A stretch of DNA of 64,000 nucleotides from positions 1-64,000 of the forward strand of contig CAJNDS010002720.1 of the NCBI GenBank assembly GCA_905221605.1, in the 5' to 3' direction. The notes below the pieces were generated by a model, which saw nothing but the letters and a program-made list of their open reading frames with translations, had not been told where the DNA came from and did not search any database. The stretch comes from Symbiodinium natans. Taxonomy: Eukaryota > Sar > Dinophyceae > Suessiales > Symbiodiniaceae. Below, in pieces: positions 45,101 to 56,350 of the stretch (its first letter is position 1; every line of letters starts with the position of its first letter). Made by a program: the position numbers and the translations under genes.

Positions 45101-48100
45101 TCTAGGAGTCAAGAGGTCAAAGAGACCCTTTGCGCATATTCCTCTGAGCCGGGGGGTTTTGGGTTCCCTAAACCCTAAACCCTAAACCCTAAACCCTAAA
45201 CCCTAAACCCTAAACCCTAAACCCTAAACCCTAAACCCTAAACCCTAAACCCTAAACCCTAAACCCTAAACCCTAAACCCTAAACCCTAACCTAAACCCT
45301 AAACCCTAAACCCTAAACCCTAAACCCTAAACCCTAAACCCTAAACCCTAAACCCTAAACCCTAAACCCTAAACCCTAAACCCTAAACCTCTCTCGCTTT
45401 TTATATATGTATGTATGTATGTATATATATATATATATATATATAAACCCTAATGGGTTTCGTGGGCCAGGCACAAACATTCGTGGGCAAGGCACAAAAC
45501 TTCGTGGGCAAGGCACAAAAATTCGTGGGCAAGGCGCGTTTCGGATTTTGGGCCCGTGGGCAAGGCTTAAAACCCCAAAATGTGCCTTGCCCACGAATGT
45601 TTGTGCCTTGCCCACGAATTTTTGTGCCTTGCCCACGAATTTTGTGCCTTGCCCAGGAATATTTGTGCCTTTGCCCACGAAACTTTGTGCCTTGCCCACG
45701 AATTTTCGGGCACACAAATTGGTGGCAAGGCACCAAAATTCGTGGGCAAGGCACCAAAATTAGTGGGCAAGGCACCGAAATTCGTGGGTAAGAAAAATTG
45801 GTGGGCAAGGCACAAAATTTGCCCCCCAGCCTCCCCCCACCCCCCCCCCCCCCCCCCCCCCCCCCCCACCCCCCCCCCCCCCCCCCCCTTCCCCCCCCCC
45901 CCCCCCCCACCCCCCCACCCCCCCCCACCCCCCCCCCACCCCCCCCCACCCCCCCCCCCCCCACCCCCCCCCACCCCCCCCCCCCCCCCCCCCCCCCCCC
46001 CCACCCCCTCCCCACCCCCCCCCCCCACCCCCCCACCCCCCTACCACCCTCCATCGTCCGGGCATTCTTTTTCTTGCAATGCTCATCTTTGTGTGACGCT
46101 ATGTGGATTTTTAAGAACGAATTTGTTCTGTAGCCGTAGTCTTCGTTGAAAAGAACTTTTGTATGAAGATACTTTATGTGGTTTCTTAATGTTATGGGAT
46201 TCTCTGGGTGGGTGGGTGTTATATCCGAGCCGTACATATAGCACTACCATTAAACTGCTCGATCCGGAGCTGCTGAACCCTAAACCCTAAACCCTAAAAC
46301 CCGATACCCTATACCCTATACCCTAAACCCCAAACCCTAAACCCTAAACCCGATACTATACCCTAAACCCTAAACCCTAAACCCTAAACCCTAAACCCTA
46401 AACCCTGAGCCCTGAGCCCTGAGCCCTAAACCCTAAACCCTAAACCCTAAACCCTAAACCCAAACCCAAACCCTAAACCCAATAGGGGAGTTTGGGGTTT
46501 AGGGTTCTAAGGGGGCCCCAGGAGTTCGAGTCCCTGCACACGAAGCTGCAGGAACGGCTTTGCATGCTTAAGGTTGCGGGTTTCTCTGGGTTTCAAGCTG
46601 TCTAGGGGTAGTTTCATGGGTCCCTTGCCTCCCTTAACGGGTTCTGAAGTAAAGGGCCCTCGAGGGGTATAGACGGGTCCCCTGTTAAGGGCCCATGTTC
46701 AGGGCTCATGTAACTCCCCTCTGAAACTGGTTCTGGGCTTGTAGGTTTAGGGGTTGCTGGAAAATCCGTTAGGGCTTGGTGTAGGGTTTACGGTTTGGGG
46801 TTTCGAGTTTGGGGTGGGGGGGTTTGGCGTTGAGGCCTGAGGGGTCTGGGTCTGGAGACGTTCCGAAGAGTTTGTTCAAGTGAGGCTTAGGGTTTAGCGC
46901 TTTAGGTCCTTCATCTGAGACCGCAAGCCTAGCTGCTCCCAAACCTGAAAACCTGGACTCTACCCTAAACCTTCAACCCTGCTGGAAGTTTGGTGGGGTA
47001 GCTATAAGTCGGGCTGCACGCGCCCTGAAGACAGCTACCGGGCAGAAATGTGGTTTTCAAGTTAACGTGAAACGAACGTAAGGGCCCGGATTCTGATCTT
47101 CAGCCCTGAACCCTAATGCCCAAAAAGAGCTGTTAATGTCGGATTTAGGGTTTTTTAACGTTAAGAAACCTAAATGCCCAAAAAGAGCTGTCAATGTCGG
47201 AAGCCTACCATGAAAGTTCCTCCGGCCCGGAGCCGGTCTCCTAGTCCCCGGAAGCAGAGTGGGGGCTCAGGATTGGGGGCTTTAGGGGTGTTAGGGCTCA
47301 ACGACTCTGCTTCGAAGGGCCGAAGTCCGAGAGCGGGCCCCAACTTCGGGCAACCCGACTTGTAACCTACCTATGCTCCCGGAGCTCAGCTGCGCACTCC
47401 ATGAAGTATATTCTCGGGCTCAGAACTAGTGTGCAGATATAGGGTTTAGGGTTTAGGGTTTAGGGAATAGGGTTTAGGGTTTAGGGTTTTTTAGGGTTTA
47501 GTAGGGTTCAGGGTAGCTAGGAGCACCTTCAAGGCCCAAGTGTATAGAGCGCATTCAACCAAGCCTACATCGGGGCCCCTGAGCCCGCAATTGTGCGAAG
47601 CCCCAAGCTCACGACATCCAAATCCTAAAAGCCTAAATCGCACAATCCCCCCCCTTGACTCAACCCTAAAGGCTAAACCCTAAACGCGAAACCCTACACC
47701 CTTGAGTCCCAAGCCCGCAGCTTACTGCTTAAACCCTCCTGGAGGACATCGACAAGAACGGGCAGCAGGTTAAACGGCTCGTTGATGCCCTGAAGATATC
47801 GACCCTGGAATCTCTGGCAGCCTACCACCAGGAAACAGATGTTGGGGCTGTTGGGTCTGATGTAGGGTTGGGCCTTTCCGGTTTTGAAGGCGTTTCCAGA
47901 CCCAAGATTGAGGGTTTCGGGGCTAGATCTTTAGGATTTAGGGTCTGAGGGGTCAGGGGTTTAGGGTTTAGGGGTAGGTTGAGGGGTGTAGGGTTTAGGG
48001 CTTAAGGGTTTAGGGTTTGAGGGCGAACGTGATTCGGATGGCCGGTTTAAAGAGAGGATGTGCATGTCTCGACACCAAGCCTGCGCCCTCCGCAACTTTT

Positions 48101-49537
48101 GACCCCCGAGCCAGGGAACCTTTAACCCCTTTTCGGTCTTCCCCTTGCAGGGAGGTACTTTTTGGGCTCCACCCTAGATTCAGACCCCAAATCCTACACT
48201 CTAAACCCTAAATCCTATCAATCCTACAAACCCCATAAACCCTATAAGCCCAAAAAAAACCCTTCAAGCCCCATAAGCCCTATACACCCTGTAAACCCTA
48301 TGAACCCCTATCATGCCCTATAAACCCTATTTTCCCTAAACCCTATAATCCTAAATCCCAAACCCTAAAATCCTAAATCCTAAACCCTAAACCCTGAACC
48401 CTATGAACCCTAACCCCCCCTAAGTGGTCTTGAGCCTTGAAAGCAGGAGTCCATGATGGAGATCGAGACGCTTGTGAACGTGGTGACCCGACCCAGCCCG
48501 GGGCGCCGAAAGGAGGCTGTTGGGGGGTTTGGCGGTTTAGGGTTTAGGGTTTAGGGGGGGTCCGGGCTTAGGGGTTTGGGGTTTAGGGTTGAGGGTCTTG
48601 GGGTTTGTTGGTCTGGGGTTTGGCGTCTGGGGTTGTAGGGTTGGGGGCTTGGGGCTTGGAATCTCCTAGTCCTAGTTGTTGCAGATCTACTACTGAAGCT
48701 CCCTGAGCCCAGGGGCATGGTCAAGTTTATATACAGCTTGGGGCTTAACAAACCAAGTTTAGGGTTTAGGGTTTGGGGTTTAGGATTTAGGGTTTAGGGT
48801 TTAAGGTTTAGGGTTTAGGGTTTCTTAGAGTGCGATTACTGTTTCGTGCTTGTACAGTTCAGGGCTTGAGTCCCAGACCCTTCAAACTGTGCACTCCACC
48901 CCTCCCTCAGGCCAGATCCCACAACTTCACCCCCCAAAACCCCACAACCCTAAGCCCCCCCAAGCCCCAAACCCTAAACCCTCAACCCTCAACCCTCAAC
49001 CCTAAATCCTAAACCCTAAACCCTAAACCCTAAACCCAAGCTCCAGAAGCTGAAAGGCCGCGAAAGTGGAGGCGGAGGCGGGGATTGCCCCTCGGGTTTA
49101 GGGTTCAGGGTTTAGGGATAGGTTTAGGGTTTGGGGGGAGGGTTTAGGGTTGAGAAGGAGGGTTTAGGGTTTTTTGGCTCAGGGTTGCCCGAACATCGGC
49201 CGTGTGCAAATAGCTCTGACATACAAGGACCTCTTTGATAAAGAGAGGGGCTGAACACCTGAAACACGACCATGCCCCAAGTAAACCCTCCATAAACCCT
49301 AAACCCTCAACCCTAAAACCTAAACCTTAAACCCTAATTCTTAAACCCTAAACCCTAAACCCTAAACCCTAAACCCTAAACCCTAAACCCTATACCCTAA
49401 ACCCTAAACCCTAAACCCTAAACCTGAAACCCTACACCCTAAACCCCAAACCCGAAACCCTAAACCCTAAACCCTAAACAAGGCTCGGAAGGTTCCAGAT
49501 CCCTGCGCAGGTGGCGGTGGAGGCTTCGACTTCTGCT
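39115..49537 (+). CDS. Many-exon gene for a 16-residue-repeat (VDFSxVLxAIxxKK) protein
   Basis: Exons read by eye: 39115-39188 (ATG in CACCATGG), 39454-39571, 40294-40388, 41035-41079, 41628-41691, 41788-41916, 42017-42777, 42966-43031, 43204-43335, 43434-43539, 43986-44049. Less certain are 46522-46571, 47207-47272, 47745-47841, 48441-48523, 49037-49098 and 49487-49537 (TGA). The first exons join in phase: HWG|IFEPSAKYHEHDALNHG, SNFRTIDISK|DPPKPGKPG, RI|ATCGAKKTKSHAKIMG. The repeat core follows. The tail is Gly/Cys-rich (GRESGGGGGDC, PDPCAGGGGGFDFC). I do not recognise the family; the regular repeat suggests a structural or scaffold protein. No signal peptide or membrane segment is seen. Confidence 0.65.
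41076..41442. repeat. Intron with long inverted termini enclosing opposed telomere arrays
   Basis: The left end CATGGGTTCCCTTACCACCC, continuing CCCTCTATAC, is mirrored by the right end GTATAGAGGGGGGGGTAGAA, continuing GGGGAACCCATG. Just inside are TTTAGGG units on the left (41109-41135) and a long CCCTAAA array on the right (41229-41406). The whole intron is therefore a large imperfect palindrome. Confidence 0.85.
41788..43539 (+). CDS. Repeat core of the VDFS protein
   Basis: After intron removal at least 17 consecutive 16-residue (48-bp) units can be read, for example CDVDFTQVLEAIHAQK, PDVDFTSVFAAIDAKK, VDVDFAPVMAAIDAAK, PDIDFSPVIAAIDAKK and LDVDFSEVLQAIREHK. Position 4 is hydrophobic after Asp, then S/T-x-V/I-x-A-I, ending in charged residues: an amphipathic unit. 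Two classes alternate (AAIDAKK and QAIREHK). One unit is extended by two residues (VDVDVDLSSV). Every intron in the core lies at a point where removal restores the repeat register exactly, strong internal support for the exon calls. Confidence 0.82.
41917..42016. repeat. Short non-telomeric intron with inverted ends and GAC duplication
   Basis: Element TCTATATCCCCCTTGG ... AAGGGGAGTACAG, with 12 of 17 terminal bases complementary, lies between two copies of GAC (41914-41916, 42014-42016). Excision leaves CTA GAC TTC, giving VKLDLDFSTITSAIQ and restoring the repeat. Confidence 0.8.
42778..42965. repeat. Intron with perfect 11-bp inverted ends, GCA duplication and CCCTAAA array
   Basis: CTTACTGTTGG (42779-42789) and CCAACAGTAAG (42952-42962) are perfect reverse complements. 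GCA flanks both sides (42775-42777, 42963-42965). The inside is about 14 CCCTAAA units plus a GGTACC segment. Excision with one GCA gives CGC GAG CAA AAG CTG, that is REQKLDVSPVLAAI, in frame and in repeat register. Confidence 0.9.
43032..43203. repeat. Intron with 13-bp inverted ends and GCA duplication
   Basis: CTTGGTAGCTCAG (43033-43045) and CTGGGCTACCAAG (43188-43200) pair with one mismatch; GCA flanks both ends (43029-43031, 43201-43203). Excision gives DLSQVKVDVDISAIM in frame. Inside, GGTAGCTCAGTGGTACCCTT occurs twice and there is a short G-strand telomere-like tract. Confidence 0.9.
45171..45388. repeat. Long (CCCTAAA)n array
   Basis: About 31 units with a single variant (AACCTAAACC near 45290), on the plus strand. 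It is followed by a TATGTATG / (TA)n tract (45405-45446) and the hairpin cluster. Confidence 0.95.
45455..45825. repeat. Clustered 21-bp repeats in forward-reverse-forward order
   Basis: About five forward units CGTGGGCAAGGCACAAAA (45461-45570) are followed by about six reverse-complement units TTTGTGCCTTGCCCACGAA (45578-45705), then about five forward units again (45720-45822). A transcript could fold into a long hairpin using either forward block. Frames through it (FVGKAQ..., CLAHE...) are repeat artefacts. Confidence 0.9.
45826..46055. repeat. Long poly-C tract with periodic A or T
   Basis: About 220 bases of C interrupted by single A or T every 5-30 bases (CCCCCCACCCCCC). Proline- or glycine-only frames across it are not genes. 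Sequencing error is likely to be raised here. Confidence 0.95.
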
Positions 49538-50099
49538 GATGTGGCTGCCTCCGCCTCCTGATGGCTGTGAAGGGTTCGGGGTTTAGGGTTTAGGGTTTAG
49601 GGTTTGGGGTTTGGGGTTTAGGGTTTGGGGCTTAAGGTTTAGGGTTTGGGGTTTAAAGTTTGGGAGTATTCACGAGACCTCAGCGCCATGGAGTACGGGC
49701 CTCGGAGGTGGATATGGGCTGAATATTCTCGCTTTCGGAGTTTTTGTTTCGCGCCTGTGCCCCAGCTGCTGAAAGCACTGGGGGAGGACATCGGGTTCCC
49801 GAAGGGTTCCTGCTCACCGAGCATGGACACGCAGCAAAGCTGCGAGGTTTCATGACAAAGCCACGTGATGTGGAAATAAACCCTAAACCCCAAACCCTAA
49901 ACCCCAAAAGCCAAAACCCCAAACCCCAAACCCCAAACCCCAAACCCCAAACCCCAAACCCTAAACCCTAAACCATAAACCCTAAACCCTAAACCCTAAA
50001 CCCTAAACCCCAAACCCTAAACCCTAAACCCTAAACCCTTAGGTGTGGTCATGCGGGCTCACGAAGTGAGCGCTGACATGTCTGATTTGTCTGTTCCAG

Positions 50100-50222
50100 A
50101 TGGCAATTCGGTTAGTGGCTTATCTCTTCCATTTATGGTTAATCACATATGGAGTTCTTTCTGGGATGGTTGAGATCTTTCGCCTATTGCCAGGATTGCA
50201 GTCAAGCGTATCGGTGTAGCCA
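50100..50222 (+). other. Small AT-rich frame with hydrophobic peptide
   Basis: After CTGTTCCAG an ATG opens MAIRLVAYLFHLWLITYGVL followed by SGMVEIFRLLPGLQ, closing at TAG. Composition is AT-rich compared with nearby exons. It could be a first exon with a membrane segment, another organelle-DNA scrap, or chance. It is bracketed by C-strand (49880-50040) and G-strand (50290-50360) telomere-like blocks, as real exons here usually are. Confidence 0.25.
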
Positions 50223-51282
50223 GGGCGCGTGACGACAGGCTAGCCCTGAGCCCTAAACACCCATGCTGCACTTGCAGTGAAAAGTAGGTGTAGGGTTTAG
50301 GGTTTAGGGTTTCGGGTTTAGGGTTTAGGGTTTAGGGTTTAGGGCTTAGGGTTTAGAGCTTGGAGTTTCCGGTTTAGGGTGTATCGGTCTGGGGACTTTT
50401 GGGTTCGTCAACGGGTGTGCCCGAGGCCCTCAACCCCACAGGTTGTGCACCCTAGCCCCAAATCCTAAACCATCAACCCTAAACCCCAAACCCTAAACCC
50501 TAAACCCTAAACCCTAAACCCTAAACCCTAAACCCTAAACCCTAAACCCTAAACCAGAATCCCAGAACCCAACACCTAAACCCTAAACCCTCAGCACTAA
50601 GACCTGGGCCCTTTTGAACCCAAGGGTCGAGCTGCGAACTCTTCGAGTTCTAAGATCGGTTTGGCGGCCTGTACCTGCTTGTAAGAGCCTCAAAAAGGGC
50701 GAAGGGTTTAGGGCCTTAGGGTTTGGGGTTTAGGGTTTAGGGTTTAGGGCTTAGGGTTTAGGGCCTCAGGGTTTGGGGTTTGGGGCTTCGGGTTTCGGCT
50801 AGGGTTTAGGGCTACGGGTTGAGGGCCTTGGGGTTTGGGGTTTAGGGTTTAGGGTTTCGGTTAGGGTTTGGGGCTAAGGGCTTAGGGCCTTAGGGTTTGG
50901 GGTTTGGGGCTGTTTAGGGATGTTTTGGGTTTTGGGGTTTCGGGGTTTCGGGGTTTAGGGCTTAGGGTTGTCGGGTCTCGGGCTTGGGGGATGTTAGGGT
51001 TTAGGGTTTAGGGCTTAGGGTTTAGGGTTAGGTTTAGGGTTTAGAGTTTGGGCCTGGCGTTCCTAAACCCAAACTTGAGAGGCATATGTTGCTTGCTGAA
51101 TCCCTCGAACGGGTTTTGCACGTTGCTCGCACCCTAAACCCTACACCCTAAACCCTAAACCCGAAACCCGAAACCCTAAACCCCAAACCCTAAACCCTAA
51201 ACCCTAAATCCTAAACCCCAACCCTAAACCCTAAACCCTAAGCCCTAAGCACTAAGCCCTAAACTCGGCGCTGGCAGCTGTT

Positions 51283-51364
51283 TCGGCTGTCAACGCAGCC
51301 TGGTGACAGAACTGGAGGACCACCCCAGGCGGGCCTGGGGGCCGGGGAAGGAGGGCCCACAAAG
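51283..51364 (+). other. Exon-like island in an ambiguous frame
   Basis: GGCGCTGGCAG precedes a GC-rich segment open in two frames, one reading CQRSLVTELEDHPRRAWGPG, the other TQPGDRTGGPPQAGLGAGEG. C-strand repeats lie before and G-strand repeats after it. The choice of frame cannot be made from sequence alone. Confidence 0.35.
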
Positions 51365-52499
51365 GAACTGGGTTAAGTTTAGGGTTTAGGGTTTAGGGTT
51401 ATGAGTTTTGGGTTTAGGGTGTAGGGTGTAGGGTTCGGGGTTTAAGGGTTTTTAGGGGGTTTAATGGTTTAAGGCTTCAAGGGTTGAAGGGTTTAAGGGT
51501 TTAGAGGGGCTGAAGGGTTGAAGAGTCTAAGGGGTTAAGGGTTGAAGGGTTGAAGGGATACAGGCGTTGAGGCTTTAAGGCTTCAAGGCTTTAAGGCTTT
51601 AAGGCTTGAAGGCTTGAAGGCTTTGAGGGTTTAAGAGTTGAGTTTAAGGGTTCAAAGGTTTCAGGGTTTTACCTAAACCCTAGACCCGAAACCCCGAAAA
51701 AGGGTCTAGAGTTGAGGGTGGAGTTCCGTTTGACCCCGGGTGTGCAGAGCCTCGCAGCTTTGGGGGTTCAGGGTTGTGGATGATAACATGACAAATCCTA
51801 AGTTCCAAGCCCTGAACACCCTAATAACCCTAAACCCTAAACCCCAAAGGTTTAAAACGGTGAACACCCTAATAGCCCTAAACCCTAAACCCTAGAGTCA
51901 GAGCTCAAGATTTAAAAAAGGGCTACCTGAGTCGGTCTGAATAGGGGCCAGCGGCTTGTCACGCTTCCCTCTGGAGCTCTCAGATCATCGAACAAACGAT
52001 CTTTCTTGGGTGTTCGATTTAGGGGCCCTCATTTAATAAAACCCTAAACCCTAAACCCTAAACCCTAAACCCTAAACCCTAAACCCTGAACCCTGAACCC
52101 TGAACCCTGAACCCTGAACCCTAAACTTTGACTTCTTAAGACCTTTCTAATGATAGTGGCAGAGCGAAGTGATCGGGGAACGAATGTTGCAAGTGAGCCT
52201 TGAAGAAAATATACAAGCCACCAAACACCCCGTTCGCACGATCATTCACTAAGTTCATTCACTTCGCTTATAGTTTAGTTCTTTCACAATGTTCACCTGG
52301 TATAATACAATGAGCGAAGCGATGGGAGAATACACTACAATTCGTATTCGTAAGAGCATTTCATGCGGGTAAAATATGGTTACCGCGCCGCATGCTATCA
52401 AAGGAGAGAGAGAAGCGCTCGTGATTGCGGTTTAGGGTTTCGGGTTTTACGAGCTTACGTCTTAGGGTAAAGCCTCAACCCTAAGCCCTAAAGCCTTGA

Positions 52500-55190
52500 C
52501 TGCTGAGCCCTCTCTCCTGAGGGTCCCTGGTAGCAGCAAGGCTACAAAGACTTCGGCGCTCGGATCCCTTGACGAGTTCCCTACCCGGTCAAAAAAAAGC
52601 CACCCGCACAAACCCCGACCAGACATCTTCATTGCTGGCTGTTCGTCTCAAAGCCTCATTCGCACTCAGGGTTTAGGGTTTAGGGTTTAGGGTTTAGGGT
52701 CCAGGGTTCCGGGTTTGGGGTGCTCCATGGAGGTGACCTCCGCCTTTTTTTACGACCCGTCCGAGATTTTGAGGCGCTGGCCGCAGTTCTTTTCTCACAG
52801 GGTTTAGGGTTCAGGGTTTAGGGTGTAGGGTTTAGGGTTTAGGGTTTGGGGTTTAGGGTTTAGGGTCAAAACTTCAACCCTAAACCCTAGACCCTAGACG
52901 CCAGACGCTAGACCCTAACCCTGAACCCTAAGCCCTAAACCCTAAGCCCTGCGCCCTAGACCCGCGCTTGCACTTCAAGGGCTGGCCCCGCAAATCCCAA
53001 ACCTCTGCATCCCACATCGGGCTGTTTTGTCGACTCAAGCCTAAGCTCGGAACCTCTTACGGGATATTCCGAGAAGGGTTTAGGGTTTAGGGTGTAGGGT
53101 TGAGGCTTTAGGGGTTAGGGCTTAGGGTTCAGGTTTAGGGCTTAGCGGCTTCGGAGCTGCGATTCATTGTCTAGGCCCGGCAGGATTTAGGCTCTTGGGG
53201 GTTCGCCGTACGCTATCGGGGTCGGAATCAGTACTAAGGGTGTTCCCTTTTGTGGTCCCTAGATATGTATACTATAACAACCCCAAAAACCTTATTCTAA
53301 TTTTTAAGTGCCGAGCGGTTCAGGGTGGGGCTTAGGGCGTGGGGTTTAGGGTTTTGGGTTCAGGGTCTGGGGGGTTTATGCCGGATTTCTCCAACTTAGG
53401 GACGGGTCCTTTGTTTTTGAGGATCCTAAAAAGCCAACGATCCCAGCTAGACTCCTTGAAGCATCGAGGGAAATTGGTACCTTAGGTCCCCCTACAGTTT
53501 TGGGTGGTGCTCTTGTGGTGTGAAAAAAAACCTGCCATCAGCAGCCAACCATCGGTGTTGCTTTCACGACCCCAGCGAACATTTCAGACTTAGTATGAAG
53601 CATGTACATTTAGGGTTTAGGGTTTAGGGTTTAGGGTTTAGGGTTTAGGGTTTAGGGTTTAGGGTTTAGGGTTTAGGGATGCATGCTCTCATGAATCCCT
53701 TAACCCTATAAACCCTTCGTTGCAGACCTGCTTTCGGAGGCCTATGCTTGCTTTGGCCTCCTCATAACTTGGTTTGCAAGGCACCGCACGTGGGCCAGGG
53801 CGGATGCTCAAAACCGCAACTTCCAACTAGGTCTCTAGATGCTTCGGGGTTTTGGCCTTTCGGGTTCAGGGGTCTAGCGGCTTAGGTAGGGTCTAGAGTC
53901 TAGGGCTTAGCGTTTTGAAGGTTCAGAGGTTTAGAGGAACTTTTAGGGTTGTTCTTGTCAGTACTGAGCTAAGGTAGAACCCTTCATTTCAAAGGGCGCA
54001 GGAGTCCGGACTTTGAGGGTCAAAGCCGAGGGTTCAGGGTGCTCGGGGCCGGCTCCAAGGGTGTTTGGGATGCAGGGTGGGGGGGGGGGGTTTAGGGTTT
54101 AGGGTTTAGGGTTTAGTGTTTAGGGGTGCTAAGGATGTAGGGTTGAGGGCACAGGGTTGAGGGTTGTTGGGATGCTTGTCTTGCTTCCAGTGACAGCCTT
54201 CAATAGGGATTCTTCTCTTGCAGCTGACCATCGTGACAACTGCTTGCAGAAAAAGGGGGCGAGGCCCCCAAGTTTCATGAGAGGAGCCCCGAAAATCCTA
54301 AACCCAAGACCCTAAACTTGAAACTGCAAGGTTTAGGGTTTAGGGTTTAGGGTTTAGGGTTTAGGGTTTAGGATTTAGGGTTTCGGGTTTTAGGGTTTAG
54401 CCCCGAAGGGGGGCCCGAATGGTTCAGGGGTTCCGGTTCGGCTCCGTTTGGGGCTTGACAGCCTGGCTTCGGCGTTTCAGGGTGCTAGGTTGTCTGGCTG
54501 TCATTGCGATCAGGTTCTGCAGTGCCTGCTTATGTTGGAAAGCTACTACCCAACTTCCTAGACCCTAAACCCTAAAGCCTAAAGCCTAAACCCTCAAGCC
54601 TCAACCCTCAACCCCCAACCCTAAACCCTAAACCCGGCACCCTGAGATCCTAGAGCCCCAACCCCAGGACCCTCAAGAGCCTAAAACCTCAAGCCCTAAT
54701 ACCCTAACGCCCCAACACCCTCGACCCCCAAACCCCCAAACCACTACTGTACACCCTAAGCCTGGCTTTAAATCCCAAAGCCTCGAACCGTAACACCTAA
54801 GGCCCGAACACCCAAAGCCCAACACCCTAAAACCCTAAACCCCTTACACTAGACCCTAAACCTTAAACCCTAAACCTAAACCTTAAACCCTAAACCCTGA
54901 ACCCCTGAACCCCTGAACCCCGTACAGCCCTTAACCCTAAGAGCCCCCAACCCGGCAGCTGAAAGACACACGTGGAACATCCTAAACCCTAAACCCTAAA
55001 CCCGAAACCCTAAACCCCAAACCCTAAACCCTAAACCCTGAACCCTAAACCCTAAACTCTAAACCCTAAACCCTAAACCCTAAGCCCCTCAAAGACACAG
55101 GTGGAAAAATCATGCCAGAGAAGCTGAATGGCTACAACCAGGCCGCCGGCCTTGAAGCCCAAGCCCCCAAACAAGCCCCAAGTCCCAACT
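52500..55190 (+). CDS. Candidate exons of an unrecognised gene
   Basis: Exon-like islands, all plus strand and each bordered by telomere-like or hairpin sequence: 52500-52668 (LRVPGSSKATKTSALGSLDE); 52727-52799, with ATG in CTCCATGG (MEVTSAFFYDPSEILRRWPQ); 52970-53074; 53729-53829 (LLSEAYACFGLLITWFARHR then TWARADAQNRNFQL); 54226-54295 (DHRDNCLQKKGARPPSFMRG); 54481-54560; 55085-55190 (DTGGKIMPEKLNGYNQAAGL). The 53.8 and 54.2 kb islands join in phase (CTA G|CT GAC) with GT-AG signals. No domain is recognised. They may be the 5' part of the DHHC gene or a separate gene. Confidence 0.4.
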
Positions 55191-56244
55191 TCGGGTTTAG
55201 GGCTTCGTTTGGGGTTTAGGGTTTAGGGTTTCGGGTTTAGGGTTTCGGGTTGGGGGTTTCGGGTTTAGGGTTGGGGATTTAGGGCCCCCCGAAACCGCCT
55301 TAAGCCCCCCCCCCCCCCCCCAACCCCAAAAGCCCGTAGGCCCCAAACTTCTCAAGCCGAAGCGCTCAAACCCCAAACACCCCCACAGGCCTCCCCAAGC
55401 CCTAAAGCTCCGAGGGTTTTCGAAATAGGGGGGTGAAGTGACTGCATTAAGGTTTTTCGGGCTTTTTGGGGGTATGTTGGAGTTTATTTCGGGAAATGTT
55501 AAATAAACCCTAATCCCTAAACCCTAAACCCTAAACCCTAAACCCTAAACCCTAAACCCTAAACCCTAAAACCCTCAACCCTACTAAACCCTAAGCCCTA
55601 AACCCTAAACCCCAAACCCGAAACCCTAAACCCTAAACCCTAAACCCCAAACCCCAAACCCTAAACCCTAAACCCCAAACCCTAAACCCTAAACCCTTAA
55701 CCCCAAGCCCTTGGTGGGCTCCCAAAAGAGCCTAGGTCTTCTGCAAGGGGCGTTTCATTGCCGGGCCTGATGCCCGGTCGAGCGCGCTCTCGGTGGCTTG
55801 GAAGCTTTGGCTTTAGGGTTTAGGGTTTAGGGTTTAGGGTTTAGGGTTTAGGGTTTAGGGTTTAGGGTTTAGGGTTTAGGGTTTAGGGTTTAGGGTTTTG
55901 TAGTGTTCGGGGGTTTAGGGTTTGAGGTTTAGTGATTTCCGGTTTGGGGAGAACTCTTTGGGTTTAGGGTGTTTGGAGGTTTGGGGGTTTAGGGGTTTTA
56001 GGTTTTAGGGTTTAGGGTTTTTTGGGGTTCAGGTTTTAAGGGTTGCGGTTCAGGGAATTTTTTTTTTGTTTGGGGGGGGGGGGGGTTTGGATTTTGGGGT
56101 TTAAGGGCTTTAGCGTTTTGGGTTTCGGGGTTTTTGTTTTTTTTGGGTTCTAGGGGTTTGGGGTTTAGGTTTAGGGTATTGGGTTTTGGGGTTTAGGGTT
56201 TAGGGTTTCGGGCTTTGGGTTGAAGTAGGGGTTAGGGGTTGGGG

Positions 56245-56350
56245 TTTTGGGCTTTTGGGGTTTTGGGGTTTTGGGGTTTTGGGGTTTTGGGGTTTTGGGG
56301 TTTTGGGGTTTTGGGGTTTTGGGGTTTTGGGGTTTTGGGGTTTTGGGTTT
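56245..56350 (+). repeat. (TTTTGGGG)n array
   Basis: About a dozen consecutive GGGGTTTT units, the repeat known as the telomere sequence of hypotrich ciliates, embedded in a longer G-strand telomere-like tract (55810-56430). Gly-Phe-Trp-rich frames across it are artefacts. Confidence 0.9.

Noticed and set aside
45171-45388. A true chromosome end or chromosome fusion point
   Set aside because: Arrays of the same length and type occur many times in both orientations between exons, so a terminal telomere explanation is unnecessary.
45567-46237. Poly-glycine and poly-proline proteins
   Set aside because: Translations of an interrupted poly-C/poly-G tract and the 21-bp repeats.
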